A stretch of 64,000 bases of DNA, taken from assembly GCF_000001735.4 (NCBI RefSeq), contig NC_003075.7:2295001-2359000 (forward strand), written 5' to 3'. Below are positions 13,172 to 24,115 of the stretch, piece by piece; the first letter of the stretch is position 1; each line of letters begins with the position of its first letter. The translations under genes were made by a program, and so were the position numbers. This stretch comes from Arabidopsis thaliana (Eukaryota > Streptophyta > Magnoliopsida > Brassicales > Brassicaceae). The notes beneath the pieces were generated by a model, which ran no database searches, was not told the origin of the DNA, and saw only the letters and a program-made list of their open reading frames with translations.

Positions 13172-13723
13172 GAGGCGATTTCGGAGTACCCTCCTCCTCA
13201 GGCGGTCCCTACTAGTCTTCCTCCTAATCGGAATGTTTGTCAGTTTGATGCATCTTGGCACCAAGAGGACACCTTGAGTGGACATGGTTGGGTTCTAGTA
13301 GACCAAGACAATGTCCTGTATTTGGGTCTTAAGAGTGCGCGGAAGAGCCTATCACCACTACACGCTGAAGTAGATTCCTTGTTATGGGCGATGGAAAGCA
13401 TGATCTCGATAGGTGTCACAGATTGCTCCTTCGCATCTGACAGTGCTGACCTTATTTCTCTTCTTGAAAAACCTTCGGAGTGGCCTACTTTTGTTGCTGA
13501 GATGGCGACTTTTGGTTCTTTTGTCTGTTTTTTCCCTTCTTTTAGTATTAAGTTCTTTTCTCGTATTTACAATGTGCGGGCCGATTGTCTTGCAAAAAAA
13601 GCACGAGCCCGTAATAGTTTTTTTCTCATGTAAGCAAGTCGGTTCCTGATTGGCTCTCTCTAGAAGATAGTCTCTTTCCGACTACTTAATAAAAATGGTG
13701 TTTCGACGAAAAAAAAAAAAAAA
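13172..13723 (+). mobile_element. 5'-truncated LINE with RNase H domain
   Basis: Flanking direct repeats AAGACAAACATATCTACTAA (13152-13171 and 13724-13743) and a 3' A tract just before the second copy show target-primed insertion of a non-LTR element. Only the last roughly 530 bp remain. They encode an RNase H domain: FDASW, GHGWVL, LHAEVDSLLWAMES, FASDSADL and NVRADCLAKKAR keep the acidic residues expected of a retroelement RNase H. The frame is open from about 13240 to 13633. It lies within an intron of the GARP pseudogene. Confidence 0.92.
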
Positions 13724-13871
13724 AAGACAAACATATCTACTAATTTTAAAATGAAAGCGTAAGTAGTTATTTACCTTGTATAGAATCTGCTTCCTTCTTA
13801 TACATTTATTGAAAGGAAACACATATATTTGATTCAGTACACACCATCGTGTATGTATGGCTAGCTTACAA

Positions 13872-16385
13872 GAGCAACCCCAATGGTAAGGGACCCTTAG
13901 AGCATCCACAATGGTGAGAGCCCTCCTATGGGCTCTCTCACATTGTTTAGTATAAATTGTAGAAATTTATAAGAAGAGAGCTTATGTTTTTTGAAAAAAA
14001 TAAATATAGTCCAATGGTAGTATCTCTCAAGTGAGGTTCTTTAAAAAAGAAAATTTGAATTGTAGAAAAAGAAGAACAAGACCAATTATTTGGATTGTAT
14101 TGTGCTTTTTTGGTGATTGATTGTTTCACATAGAAAGCAGAGGACAATTGTGAGTTTTGGTGATCGTATGTTTTGAGGAACTTGAAGTTGGTTTTGAGTT
14201 ATATATAGCAACATGGACACATGGTGTATGAAAGTATTACATGGCAAGCAAGACACATTGTCATTGGTAGAGTAATCAAAAGACATGATTGCTTTGGTTT
14301 CCATATATTAAGAGCTGAGAGTTACATATCACAGTACTATCACTATCAACATGAGGATTGGTAACTCTAGAGCTACTTGGATCATATTCTGCTAGACCAG
14401 ATTTAGATTCAGTCACAATAACGTCTTACCACTTAAGCTCCTCCAACCACCTTCCTTCTCATGTATACCTTCGTGATTCTTCAAGTTGTTTGTTCCTGAA
14501 ATCGCATAACCTTTTTTAGGACAATGCAAAGAAAAGGAATGAGGGAAAAGTGATATTACTAGTTCTCTCATAGTTATCCAATCTAATAGAAGTGATAGGA
14601 ATAAGAAAACAAAACTTTGCAGCTCCTATACCAGTTATGCCTTTGTTTCAAGGCCTCCACTATTATTGGCTTTCACTGCATAAAACAGGTAATCAAATAT
14701 AACAATCCACATGAAACCAGAACTTGTAAGTTACCTCAGTCACCAACAATCAATACTCGAACTTAGCCACATATAGGAGCTAAGATCTGCTCCTTATTAA
14801 ACACGTAATTTAACAGTTTGATTCATCATCTCATTATCAACAAGCACAACATCACCCACCTACAGAGATCTTAATATAAGCTAAGATGTAAAGTAAACAC
14901 ATTTCCAGATGAAACAAATTTCAAGGTAAGAGAGTACCCGGAAAATGTCTTTGAGCAGAAATTTCTCAGATTCTCCAGATACATGATTCATCATTAGACA
15001 GACTTCAAAACTCCATCCAAGTTTGCTACTTCCTTGATGCATTGAATTGGAAACTCTATGGAAAACTTAACTGAAACTTAATTAGAAAAGAGATTCACCA
15101 CAAGCGAAATTTACTAGAACAGAAATGCATTGAAGAGACAAGTGTCAATAATTCAATATCCTGCGTAATGGAGCCAAATGTGTCAAGTTCTTATCTTGAA
15201 GTGCAGAGTTTGTTAAATATCAGAACATATATCGAAGTTCGTATATCCAAATTCCAAACCCAATCCCAAAAATCAGAGTGGGTATATGATAAGAAAGGTA
15301 CAAATCGAAGAAAGCTTACCATAGTAAAGAAATTAGAGAAACGTTGAACCAAAGTGAGAGATTTAGTGAAGCGTTGCTGAAGCATCACTAAGATTGTGAG
15401 CAGGATCATTGGAGATGATGAGAACGAAGAAGCGAACATTGGCGCGACAAATTGTGAGAGATACGCGAAAGATTCGCAAGAGAGAGAGGAGGAAGAGAAC
15501 AAACGTGTGTTTTTTTTGGGTTAAAATTATCAGCCAATAAAAGCTTGACACGTATGCGGCTCTCTCTCGTGCTCAAAACTCTCTGGAGAGAGGCAGCTCT
15601 CTTGTTTATTATGAGTTTAGATTTAATTTTTGTAAAATTAATTCAAGAGAACCTTTAAAAATTAGAAGAGAACTCCCCATTGGAGTTGGCCTTAGGGTCT
15701 CTTCATATTTTTTTTAATCATAAATTTTGAAATTTTATAGTTTAAGGAATTGTGTTGGTCTCTTAATGTTTTGTTCGTCTAATGGTAGGTCTTTAAGCGG
15801 GGTTTTTAAAAAACAAAAATATTATTGTTAAATTAAAATTACACATATTTTTTTTCATAAAATTTAATAATTAATCTAAATACTTAAATTTTAAACATAC
15901 ATGATATAAATATTGAAAACCGGAATAACGATAGTTGTTAGCTTGATTTCTGCCAAATTTGTGCAGTATAATTTAACACATAAACTAATTATGAAAAAGT
16001 AATAGTGAAATTATTAAGAAATGATTACTTAAAGTTTGAGTTTTTCATTTAAAATTTTAAATAATTATCATTTCTACAATCATTAGTTTAACTGTTTTAA
16101 TTAACAGTTAATCTTGAAAAACTAATTTAATTTTTAAATTAATCTTGAAAAAAAAAGTAAAAAATAATGGAAGAATAGCACCTTGTTGGATTTGGTAGTA
16201 GAGCAGGCCCAACTAACAATTTCTTTGTTTTATTTCAACAACCAATAACAAGTCGCTACGTCAGGATCCCTTAACATTGAAAAATCCCTTCCTTAAAGAA
16301 CCGACCCTGATCATTTTTGCAATTTTCTTTTATTTTTGGGCTTTTTGGAAAGGACTATCACCTTTAAAGCCCCAAAAGAAACCTG
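13872..16385. mobile_element. Harbinger-like repeat family copy A, interrupted
   Basis: The left part (13872-13899, starting GAGCAACCCCAATGG) and right part (15692 to about 16385, ending near CCTGCTCTAA) form one element split by the inner element at 13900-15691. The stretch at about 15700-15960 is, in reverse complement, clearly related to 20070-20360 and 52535-52822: all share the block AACTA.CGTTATTCCG.TTTT. No protein is encoded. The outer ends and target duplication are not exact, so the boundaries are approximate. Confidence 0.6.
13900..15691. mobile_element. Harbinger-type nonautonomous element, 1.8 kb
   Basis: Inverted ends GAGCATCCACAATGG and GGCCAACTCCAATGG are flanked by TTA on both sides (13897-13899 and 15692-15694), the 3-bp duplication typical of PIF/Harbinger elements. 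Removing it rejoins the surrounding element. No transposase is visible; the longest frames are Ser/Phe-rich and unconvincing. Confidence 0.8.
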
Positions 16386-16830
16386 CTCTAATGTGTATAA
16401 ATTCTAAAGATCAAGAGATGACTTTTCACTTGTGATACTGTGAGGTCTCTCACGCCCATATACCTCTCAAATTTTTCTTCGGAATTGCACTTGCAAATTT
16501 AAGGAGAACAATAACCTCGTCTATAGTGAATCTAAAAATGATAGAAAAGAGAAATTTTGATGATTGCAAGGGGAGGTATCTTAAAAGGAAAACAAAAAAG
16601 AAGAAGAGATTTTGTTGATTTCAATGGCAAAATTTTTATATTTCTCTGGATTTATTTCAGAAGAATCGTCCTTAGTTTTAGTTTTGCGATATGAAAAAAA
16701 ATCGTTTACTCCTTTTGCCGCCAAAGTATTCAACAACTTGAACAAAACGGCAGCTAAGATCGTCTGTCCATCGCCTACGCGACATCTTTGACGTAATGTA
16801 AGGTGTAAGTCTCTAATCGCTTTTTTCTCT

Positions 16831-18442
16831 GGTGAAACTCTTAATTTGATAATATTCTAAAATATGTGCCAATTATTTATAGAAAATGTCTTTAAAAATA
16901 TTAATAATTAATTAATGCTAGTAAATGTTTTGTTGTCACTATTTCTCTAAAAAGAAATATAAAATTATACATTTGTATAATTAACTATTTTTAACAACTC
17001 CAAGTTGTCTTTTATTAAATAATAGTATGAATGATAAAATACAAACATAAAAATAGTACTACCAGATTTCTCTTCTTTTTATTCTAAAAAAGAAATCTAT
17101 ATATGATGAATGTTTATATAAATAATTAAGAATTAACCAAAAATAATTTATGACCTATATATAATTACCTATATATAATGTATACTGAAATTAAATGAAA
17201 CTTTTATACGAGTGTTTGTAGTATATATATAGTTTGATTTAAACACAAAATGAGCTATAGTCATTTGAGTTTAATCACAAAAAAATTGTAGCAAGAGAGA
17301 TCTTGTACATTACTTACATTAATACATATATTTTAGATTATTTTTAAAACACTAAGAGAATCACTTCTTTTGGAAATTTACATATTATTTATTAATTTAA
17401 CATATAGAAATATTTGTTTGTTGTTATTATTTATTATATTGATTACTGTATAACAACCTTTAAAATTTTCTCCTTATGTAAATTTCATTTAGGAGAATTT
17501 TCTTTGAGACAGGTAATGTTAATTAATACGTGGACCTACATCTAAATTTGCTGCCTTATATATAATACATATTTTATAAAATTTATATTTGTTTCCTAAG
17601 AAAAGTTCTTTACCAAAAAAAAAAAAAGATGTTTAGATTAGAGAAAAGTTCATTCGAAAAATGTATGGGTGTCAAATAAAATTAGGTGTTGTTCGTTAAG
17701 CTTCTAAATGTTGTTGTTGGTTAAATTACAATTAAGCACATGTGTTGGGTAAAGCAACTCGATTCATTAGGGGAATGCATCTAAAAAAACATACATTTTT
17801 GGATGTGTTTTGAAGGAGAGTTCATCTGCAGTACACCGACTAAATTTTTTTTTTTTAACACACACCGACTAAATTTATAAATGTTTAAAATAATCTCATT
17901 TACAATCATAACTTAAATAATCACCAAAAAAAAATAAAAAAATAGAAAAAAAAGTAATAAATCATAACTTAAATATTAGTTTTGTTTTAAAAAAAACAAA
18001 GCATATCAATTTCTATAGTCATGACCCATATTTTATGTGAAATAACTAGATTTACTCTCTCTAGTTATACCTAACTAGAATGACTTACATCTTTTGTAAA
18101 AAGAGCTTTCAATCTTTTTTATTTGTATTAACAAAATTACCGTTTTGATTTTTTTTTTAATAAAATAACTATCTTTTATATTTCATAATAATAATAAAAA
18201 CACATTAAAAACTTTTGTAATTCCTCTTTTTTATTGTCTTCTTCTCCGTCGAGCAAAATCTAAAACCCAAAGAGAGCAAAATATCTAGAGTCGTCTTCTT
18301 GGTAAGTCTCTGTCTTTGTTTCGTCTTCTCCGGCGAATCTGCATGAGTTCTTTTCTTTTCCTTTGCCTCTTTGGCTTCTCTTGAGAGACTTTTAGATTTT
18401 CTTTGTCTTATTCTCCTTGACGCCACCAACTAGTTTGTCTTC
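16831..18442. other. AT-rich intergenic DNA
   Basis: Upstream of the GARP pseudogene. There is no coding signal; only homopolymer runs, for example A12 near 17617-17628 and T-rich tracts near 17845 and 18150. The 74-residue frame at 18205-18429 is Lys/Arg-rich with no family resemblance. Confidence 0.6.
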
Positions 18443-18445
18443 TTA

Positions 18446-19286
18446 GGGCATCTCCAACCCTACTCTATTTTAGAGTAAAAATGCAAAAATCTTCTCCAAC
18501 CCCACTCTATAATTGACTCAAAAATAGAGATTTCTGCAGATTGACTCTATATATAGAGCAACTCTATTCTCTACTCTATTTTTGAGTTCAACTTTTTATT
18601 TATACTTTAGTCCCTCAAATTTAAACTTTTTATTTAATACATATAATTATTTTACAAACAACAATTACAACACATAATTTTATAAACTTAACAAAATATT
18701 AAGTATTAAATTTAAAATAATTTTATAAACTTAACAAGAAACAAGTACCTAATTTAAAATTAAAAACATAAAAAAACCAAAACATAAAATTAACTAGTGA
18801 TTTAATAGTCTGGTAAATTGCTTGTGGATCTGCCAAGATAGTCAAAATATTGTCCAAATGAAGTAGATGGAAGAGGAGTTTCTTGATCTTGATCTTTTCG
18901 TTGGACACGTCGTTTTTGTAAAATCCGTCCTTGTTCACTCTCAAAGTATGCTCGAATATGTGAGTTTTGAAAGGAATTCAAATCACAAAATAAAATTTGT
19001 AATGTTTTATTATTGTTATATGATGTAATGGTTTTTTAATAAATAAGTAGTGTCTAATTTAAATAATATCATATTTTCTGGAAATGTTTACAAATCTATA
19101 ATATATGGGGTCAAATTGTAAATTATATAATTAAAAGGTATTAGTATATAAATTAGAAATAGAATATTTCTAAGAATATTCTTTTTTAGAGTAGAAAATA
19201 GAGCTATACACTGGAGAGAAATCCATCTCTAAAATAGAGTTACTCTATTTTAGAGGTGGATATAGAGCTATACATTGTAGATGGTC
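18446..19286 (-). mobile_element. Harbinger element with relic of ORF1 tail
   Basis: Ends GGGCATCTCCAACC and GACCATCTACAATG are inverted relative to each other and flanked by TTA on both sides (18443-18445, 19287-19289). Repeated CTCTATTTTAGAG motifs lie near both ends. On the minus strand at 18802-18958 a coding remnant reads LQKRRVQRKDQDQETPLP, then FGQYFDYLG, and ends SNLPDY before a stop. I recognise this as the C-terminus of a plant PIF/Harbinger-associated protein. At 841 bp it is an internal-deletion derivative of an autonomous element. Confidence 0.85.
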
Positions 19287-19783
19287 TTAGCCGCCTACAT
19301 GAAACATCTGTTTATCTAGGCCTAATTTCTTTGTTGTTCGCCGACAGATTTAGGTAAGCTTTACATGATTTTGCTATTGTTTATTTTGAAAACCTAACTA
19401 ATTGGCAATTCAATTTTAAATTTTTAGTAACAATCATTCAATAATAAAAATTTAATATTATTTTATTTTTAGTATTATAAAAATTACATTGTAGGTTAGA
19501 AATGAAAAACTATGGGCTTATTGGTATGTAAGATTGATAGTTTAAAAGTTATGGAATAGCAAAATCATTATATATATATATATATATACCTTTTACAAAG
19601 TGGTAAATTAAAGTACAATAATATATAGTTTAAGTATAAATGGAAGACTAAGATTTACTAACAAACAAAAGACTAATTTAATTGTATTTTAGAGGTAAAC
19701 TTAAATGATTATAGCTAGCTAGTAAAAAAAATATTGTCTCCTTTCCTTCAAAACTCTTTTACCAAACATTAGAGTGGGTCTTA

Positions 19784-20365
19784 CACCATCTCCAATGGTG
19801 GTCTTTTGAGAGGCTCCGGAAAGATGAGTCCCTTATGAAAAACACAAAAATAAATCAAAAATGTTAATATTGTTAAGGGACGCCCTAAGCTTAGGGATTT
19901 TTGGAGTGGGAAGAGATCCATACGTGGCGTTCTCTAATTGGTCCATGAAGTAAAAGAAATCAATTTTTTTCTCCTTTTTTGTTTTATTTTCGTGATTTCG
20001 TTTTTTTCTCTTTTTCGATTATTTCGATGGCGATTGTATACGGTTTGTCGATCCGTTTGAGCATATATTGGCGGAAATTAAGCTAACTACTAATCGTTAT
20101 TCCGGTTTTCAATATTTATGTCTTGTATGTTTAAAATTTTAATATTTGTATTAATTATTAAATATTATAAAATAAAAGATTTACAATTTTTATTCTGATA
20201 ATAATATTTATTTTTTTAAGAAACCCACTTAAGAATTTTACCATTGGACCAGAAAAAAATTAAGGAACCAACAAAAACTCTTAAACTTTCAATTCTCAAA
20301 ATTTAAAATTAAAATTTTTGAAGAAACCCAATTAAGGGACTAACCATTGGGGTTTCTCTATCCCT
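19784..20365 (+). mobile_element. Harbinger-like repeat family copy B
   Basis: Noncoding element of about 580 bp, starting CACCATCTCCAATGG and ending CCAATGG-like in reverse (CCATTGGGGTTTCTC). The right half is closely related to the core of copies A and C. No clear target duplication is visible on the right side, so the edges are approximate. Confidence 0.6.
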
Positions 20366-20882
20366 TTCGACTAAGATAAAAAAACTAAACCCTACTTCTT
20401 CCGGAAATCGACTTTCCATATAGTCATATTGATCGTTATGACTAGAGAGTCAAAAAACCCTTGAGAAAACACAATTTAATTTTGTGTTTCCAAAGGCCAG
20501 CCTAATCTTGTGTAATAATGCAGGTATAGAACCCAGGCCCGTCTCAGCGGGGTGGCAAGGTTGGCAAATGACCATGGTTAATAATCAGTTTCAATAATTT
20601 TATTAAGACTAAAAGGCCCATTTTTTCCACACAAAAAAAAAGTACTAAGAGATTTTATTCTATTTTCAGTTTTGCGATAGGTCACATAATGAATTGAGTC
20701 GTGATTAGAAGGTTCATTTCTCCAGTGGACGGATCTCTCATCATGCGCTCTTCGGCTATCCCCAATAAGCAAGGTTTCTACCAAATAATAAATTCAATCG
20801 TTTGGAAGATGCGAAATCTGAACCAAATAATATGATGTACAATGATTTAATTTAATATGAGTAATATTCTTATATTTTCACA

Positions 20883-20922
<40 letters not shown>

Positions 20923-21089
20923 CATAATACCATTAGTAGTCGTTTTTTTGTTTTTTGAGTTAATTGAAAGAAAAAGAAAAAAAACAGCACAAACACAATA
21001 ACTTGCAACGATTTACACTAATTTACAAGATTTATTTATTTATGTACTTTTTCTTATTATCTTTTTTGGTAAGCTACTTTTTATTATTA
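20366..21089. other. Intergenic DNA with (AT)n microsatellite
   Basis: No gene is supported. A pure AT dinucleotide tract spans about 20884-20921. The sequence near 20530-20580 (AGGCCCGTCTCAGCGGGGTGG) is locally GC-rich and may be a transposon end, but I could not pair it. Confidence 0.5.
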
Positions 21090-21523
21090 CTAGGTTTTAA
21101 CCCGCGGTTTACCGCGGACAATCGGTTTATTTGGTTCTTATACTAAATATTTGAATAAATTTGATATCCTAAACTTATAAATATAAATTTCTAGTGATTA
21201 GTGAAGAATCGTAATATATGATTTGGATATTATTGATTATTGATTTCGTGATTGAATATAGTGTTTTTAGGGATGAAATGTGATATATTTTGATTTCAAA
21301 AACGACATAGATTCCTTATTTTTGTTGAACGGTTTATATTGAAGGGAAATAATTTTATTGAACGGTTTAGATTGAATAGGATCATAAAAGTTTAGGAAAT
21401 TGTTAAGACCAAATTACCCATAATGATTTTGAATAGCAAAGAACAAAATCCAAAATTGAAATCAAAATTGACGACAAATTAGACAAAATTTCAATTTGTA
21501 CTTTCCTTTTAATAATAAAGGGA
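21090..21523 (-). mobile_element. Helitron, 434 bp nonautonomous
   Basis: Read on the minus strand it begins TCCCTTTATTATTAAAAGG and ends with a CCGCGG-TAAA-CCGCGG hairpin followed by GTTAAAAC and CTAG. The flanks are A before TC and T after CTAG, the A|T insertion preference of Helitrons with no target duplication. It has no coding capacity and ends about 70 bp beyond the stop codon of the GARP gene, so it may lie in or near that gene's 3' UTR. Confidence 0.9.
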
Positions 21524-21595
21524 TTATTGATACATGCATCTACAACATACTTCCAACGGTTTCTACAAAAAAAAAAAAATCAAAATCAAAACATG

Positions 21596-23003
21596 TTATG
21601 CTTTGAGACCAAGAGTGAGCTCAAGGGACAATTCTTCTTCACTTTTTGAAACTTTTATTGAGTTTAGTGACAAAGTAACCTCATCATCATTAGCATCCTC
21701 ATCATCATGTTCATCAACAACATTACCATCATCTTCAATAGCAACAACAGCTTCACCATTTTCATCATCATCTCTCGTTTTATTTTGTGGAGCCTGTTAT
21801 TTATAAGCAGTATAATATAAGAGTATTTCTAAATTTACATGTATATATTCGGAAATCAGATGAACACATAGATGACTTGTACACATGGTAAATAGTTAAA
21901 TAAATGCATATGAAAAAAAGGATAATTACTCTGGATGTTTCATAGAGAGACTTGCAGGTAAAGTAGTCACTTGGTACTTCCTTAGTTTCATTACTTGATT
22001 GTCCAAATGTTATAATTTTTTCATATATTCCCGCTTCTTGCCTACAAGAAACTTTTATTAAGAAAATATATAGCTCTCTGCTTCACGTTAAAACCTATAT
22101 ATATATCAACTAAAATATTTTTATTAATAACTACACGAACCTTTGTTGATTTTGGAAAAAGTTGGCATTGCCCTGAAGACGTTGGTAGTTATGAAGGTAA
22201 TGTTGAAATTGCCACCAAGTTACTTGTCCTGTCACTCTAACACTTCTCTTTGCTAATATCTCTTCTGTCAAAGATTGAATGTGTTTCTATATTATATACA
22301 TATATGTATAAATCAGTTTATATGGTCCTATATACACATGTACAATACATACATATTTATATAATTTACTTTAAGATGTAATGATCATATTTATCAACCT
22401 TGCATGGATTCTTCAAGCTTCATGCCCCTATACATCTGTTGGAAGTTGAAAGATATATGGTTCAATATTCAAACCAGAACTTATAAAATATGATACTATT
22501 CATATATACACATATATAATGATATGTATAAAGACATATGCTTGTATAAGTATATGGATGTATATAGATATTAAATGTTAGGACCTGGAGATGACTCTTC
22601 ACATGTGATATTGTGAGTCCTCTCACATCCATTAACTGTAAAACCATTTTAGGAGTTGCTCCTGCAATTTTAGGGATTGTAAACCGAATTCATTTATCTT
22701 GAACTTGAATGAATTCAAGATTGGTAAAAATTATATAACTTCACAAGAACAGAAGTTTTATAATTGATAAAGTAATCTTCAAAAGTTGTTCTATATATAA
22801 TGACAGAAATTGTGAATGATTTTTGAAACATTTAAGAGAAATTAAATCATAATTATAGTTTTAGGAGAAGAGAAAGGAAACCACTTACTATTTTCTCCAC
22901 CTAGTTGTTCAACAGCTTGAACAAAAGAGTTATGAAGATCAGAGTTCCACCGCAACCGCGGCACTTTTGATCTAACATAAGATCTAACGATTGGGTTCTT
23001 CAT
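21596..23003 (-). CDS. GARP-type MYB-related transcription factor
   Basis: I assembled six coding exons on the minus strand: 22889-23003, 22585-22661, 22399-22435, 22141-22264, 21930-22041 and 21596-21793. All have GT-AG borders and keep one frame, giving 220 aa from the ATG at 23003. Residues about 13-67 form the GARP DNA-binding domain (PRLRWNSDLHNSFVQAVEQL, ATPKMVLQLM, then the SHVKSHLQMYR helix). A Glu/Asp-rich stretch follows, and the C-terminus carries LSLELTLGL, an EAR-type LxLxL repression motif. It is therefore probably a nuclear DNA-binding repressor; the target is unknown. It probably corresponds to At4g04580. Exon 4 must use the AG just before AAGAGATATTAG; an upstream AG would create a stop. 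A broken paralogue lies at 7361-16830. Confidence 0.88.
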
Positions 23004-23495
23004 CTGTTTTATATCTTACTGAAACTCGCGATTCGATGAAAATTCACCAATGTTTCCGGCAAGCTGTTTTCAAAATGGTTGAAGGAACTCAAAGAGATGA
23101 GTTTCACCCCAAAAAAAAACTCAAAGGGATAAAGCCAATTAATTGAGAATTCTCTGTTATCAAATAGGCAAGTTTTCATTGACTACTTGTCTTCATCTAT
23201 CCCTTGTCTTGTTTTTATATTTTTCGTTTTTCCTAGACAAAAAATAGAAATAGATATTTAACCCTTTGTCCAAAAAAAAGAAAGATATTAAACCCTAATG
23301 CTATAAGAAATATGTTTATGCTGCTTTTTTCAAAATCAGTTCTTTTTTATGTTTGTCCTTGTGACAACTTCTAAGAATTATATCAGTTTGTATTATCAAA
23401 ATTTATTCTTTCTCAAATACTTGCAATACCTAATTAAAGAAAAAAAAACGTCTATTGAAAATATCACTTATAAAAGAGCCACAAAGTAAATTAGA
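23004..23495. promoter_or_regulatory. 5' region of the GARP gene
   Basis: About 490 bp upstream of the GARP start codon, A/T-rich and without coding signal. I could not identify a convincing TATA box or defined regulatory site. Confidence 0.35.
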
Positions 23496-24115
23496 CTAAT
23501 TATGTGTGTGATTGGTTCGTCTGTAACTGTAGATTTTTTGCTGTAGAATTTTTGTTGTATGTGTGATGACTGTAGCTGTAGATTTTATTGCTGTAGAAAT
23601 TAGGCGGTAGGTTTTATTAGTTTAATATTATTACTTGAAGAAATTGGTTGTAAAAATAAGATTATTGTTGTATGTATTTTTAAACAAAAAAAATATTATT
23701 GGTAAATTGTACTATGTGTTATATAATAGAATTCAGAAATATCAATTTAATATATATATATATATATTTATATATTTATATATTAAAAACAATGTAAGTT
23801 ATATATATGTCATAAAGTAGTAGTATTTATATCCATAAAGAATTTTAATATATATATATATGTATGAAAACTGTAGTAATGTTGTTAAAGAAAATGAGAA
23901 AATAAAGTGAAAAGAAAAAGAAAAAAAAAAAGGTACAGACTTTATAAAGACCATTAAATTGTGCTTTAGAAAAACATGAACTTACATACAAAATAATTAA
24001 AAAAATTATTTGGGCTGTTAGAAAAAATAGAAAAACTAAAGCATGATTGTTTCAATTTTGGGACTGTAACTTTTTTAGTAGCTTTAAAAATTTCTTACAG
24101 CCCAACCAATCATAG
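23496..24115. mobile_element. MITE-like element with GATTGGTT ends
   Basis: The left side reads GTGTGATTGGTTCGTCTGTAA and the right side, inverted, reads CTATGATTGGTTGGGCTGTAA, about 600 bp apart. CTGTAG-type words recur just inside both ends. Target duplications are not clear. The interior is AT-rich and noncoding. The ends suggest a nonautonomous DNA transposon, possibly hAT- or Harbinger-related; the class is not determined. Confidence 0.55.

Larger units (their letters stand above)
7361..16830 (-). pseudogene. GARP/MYB-related gene split by nested transposons
   Basis: Pieces homologous to every exon of the intact gene at 21596-23003 occur in the same order and strand. Exon 1-like: about 16713-16815, reading RRRWTDDLSCRFVQVVEYFGG. 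Exon 2-like: about 16392-16470, with VRDLTVSQVKSHL. Exon 3-like: about 13773-13805, beginning MYKKEADSIQ. Exon 4-like: about 12953-13060. Exon 5-like: about 7560-7640. Exon 6-like: about 7362-7440, with the EAR-type tail LSLELTLG. A copia element, a LINE and Harbinger-type elements occupy the introns. The exon 3-like piece has lost its AG acceptor, so I call it a pseudogene. A heavily intron-expanded expressed relic cannot be excluded. Confidence 0.72.

Noticed and set aside
22264..22294. Alternative upstream acceptor for exon 4 of the GARP gene
   Set aside because: Using the AG before AAACACATTC puts the next codons out of frame and gives an early stop; the AG after CTTTGAC restores one frame through to the EAR motif.
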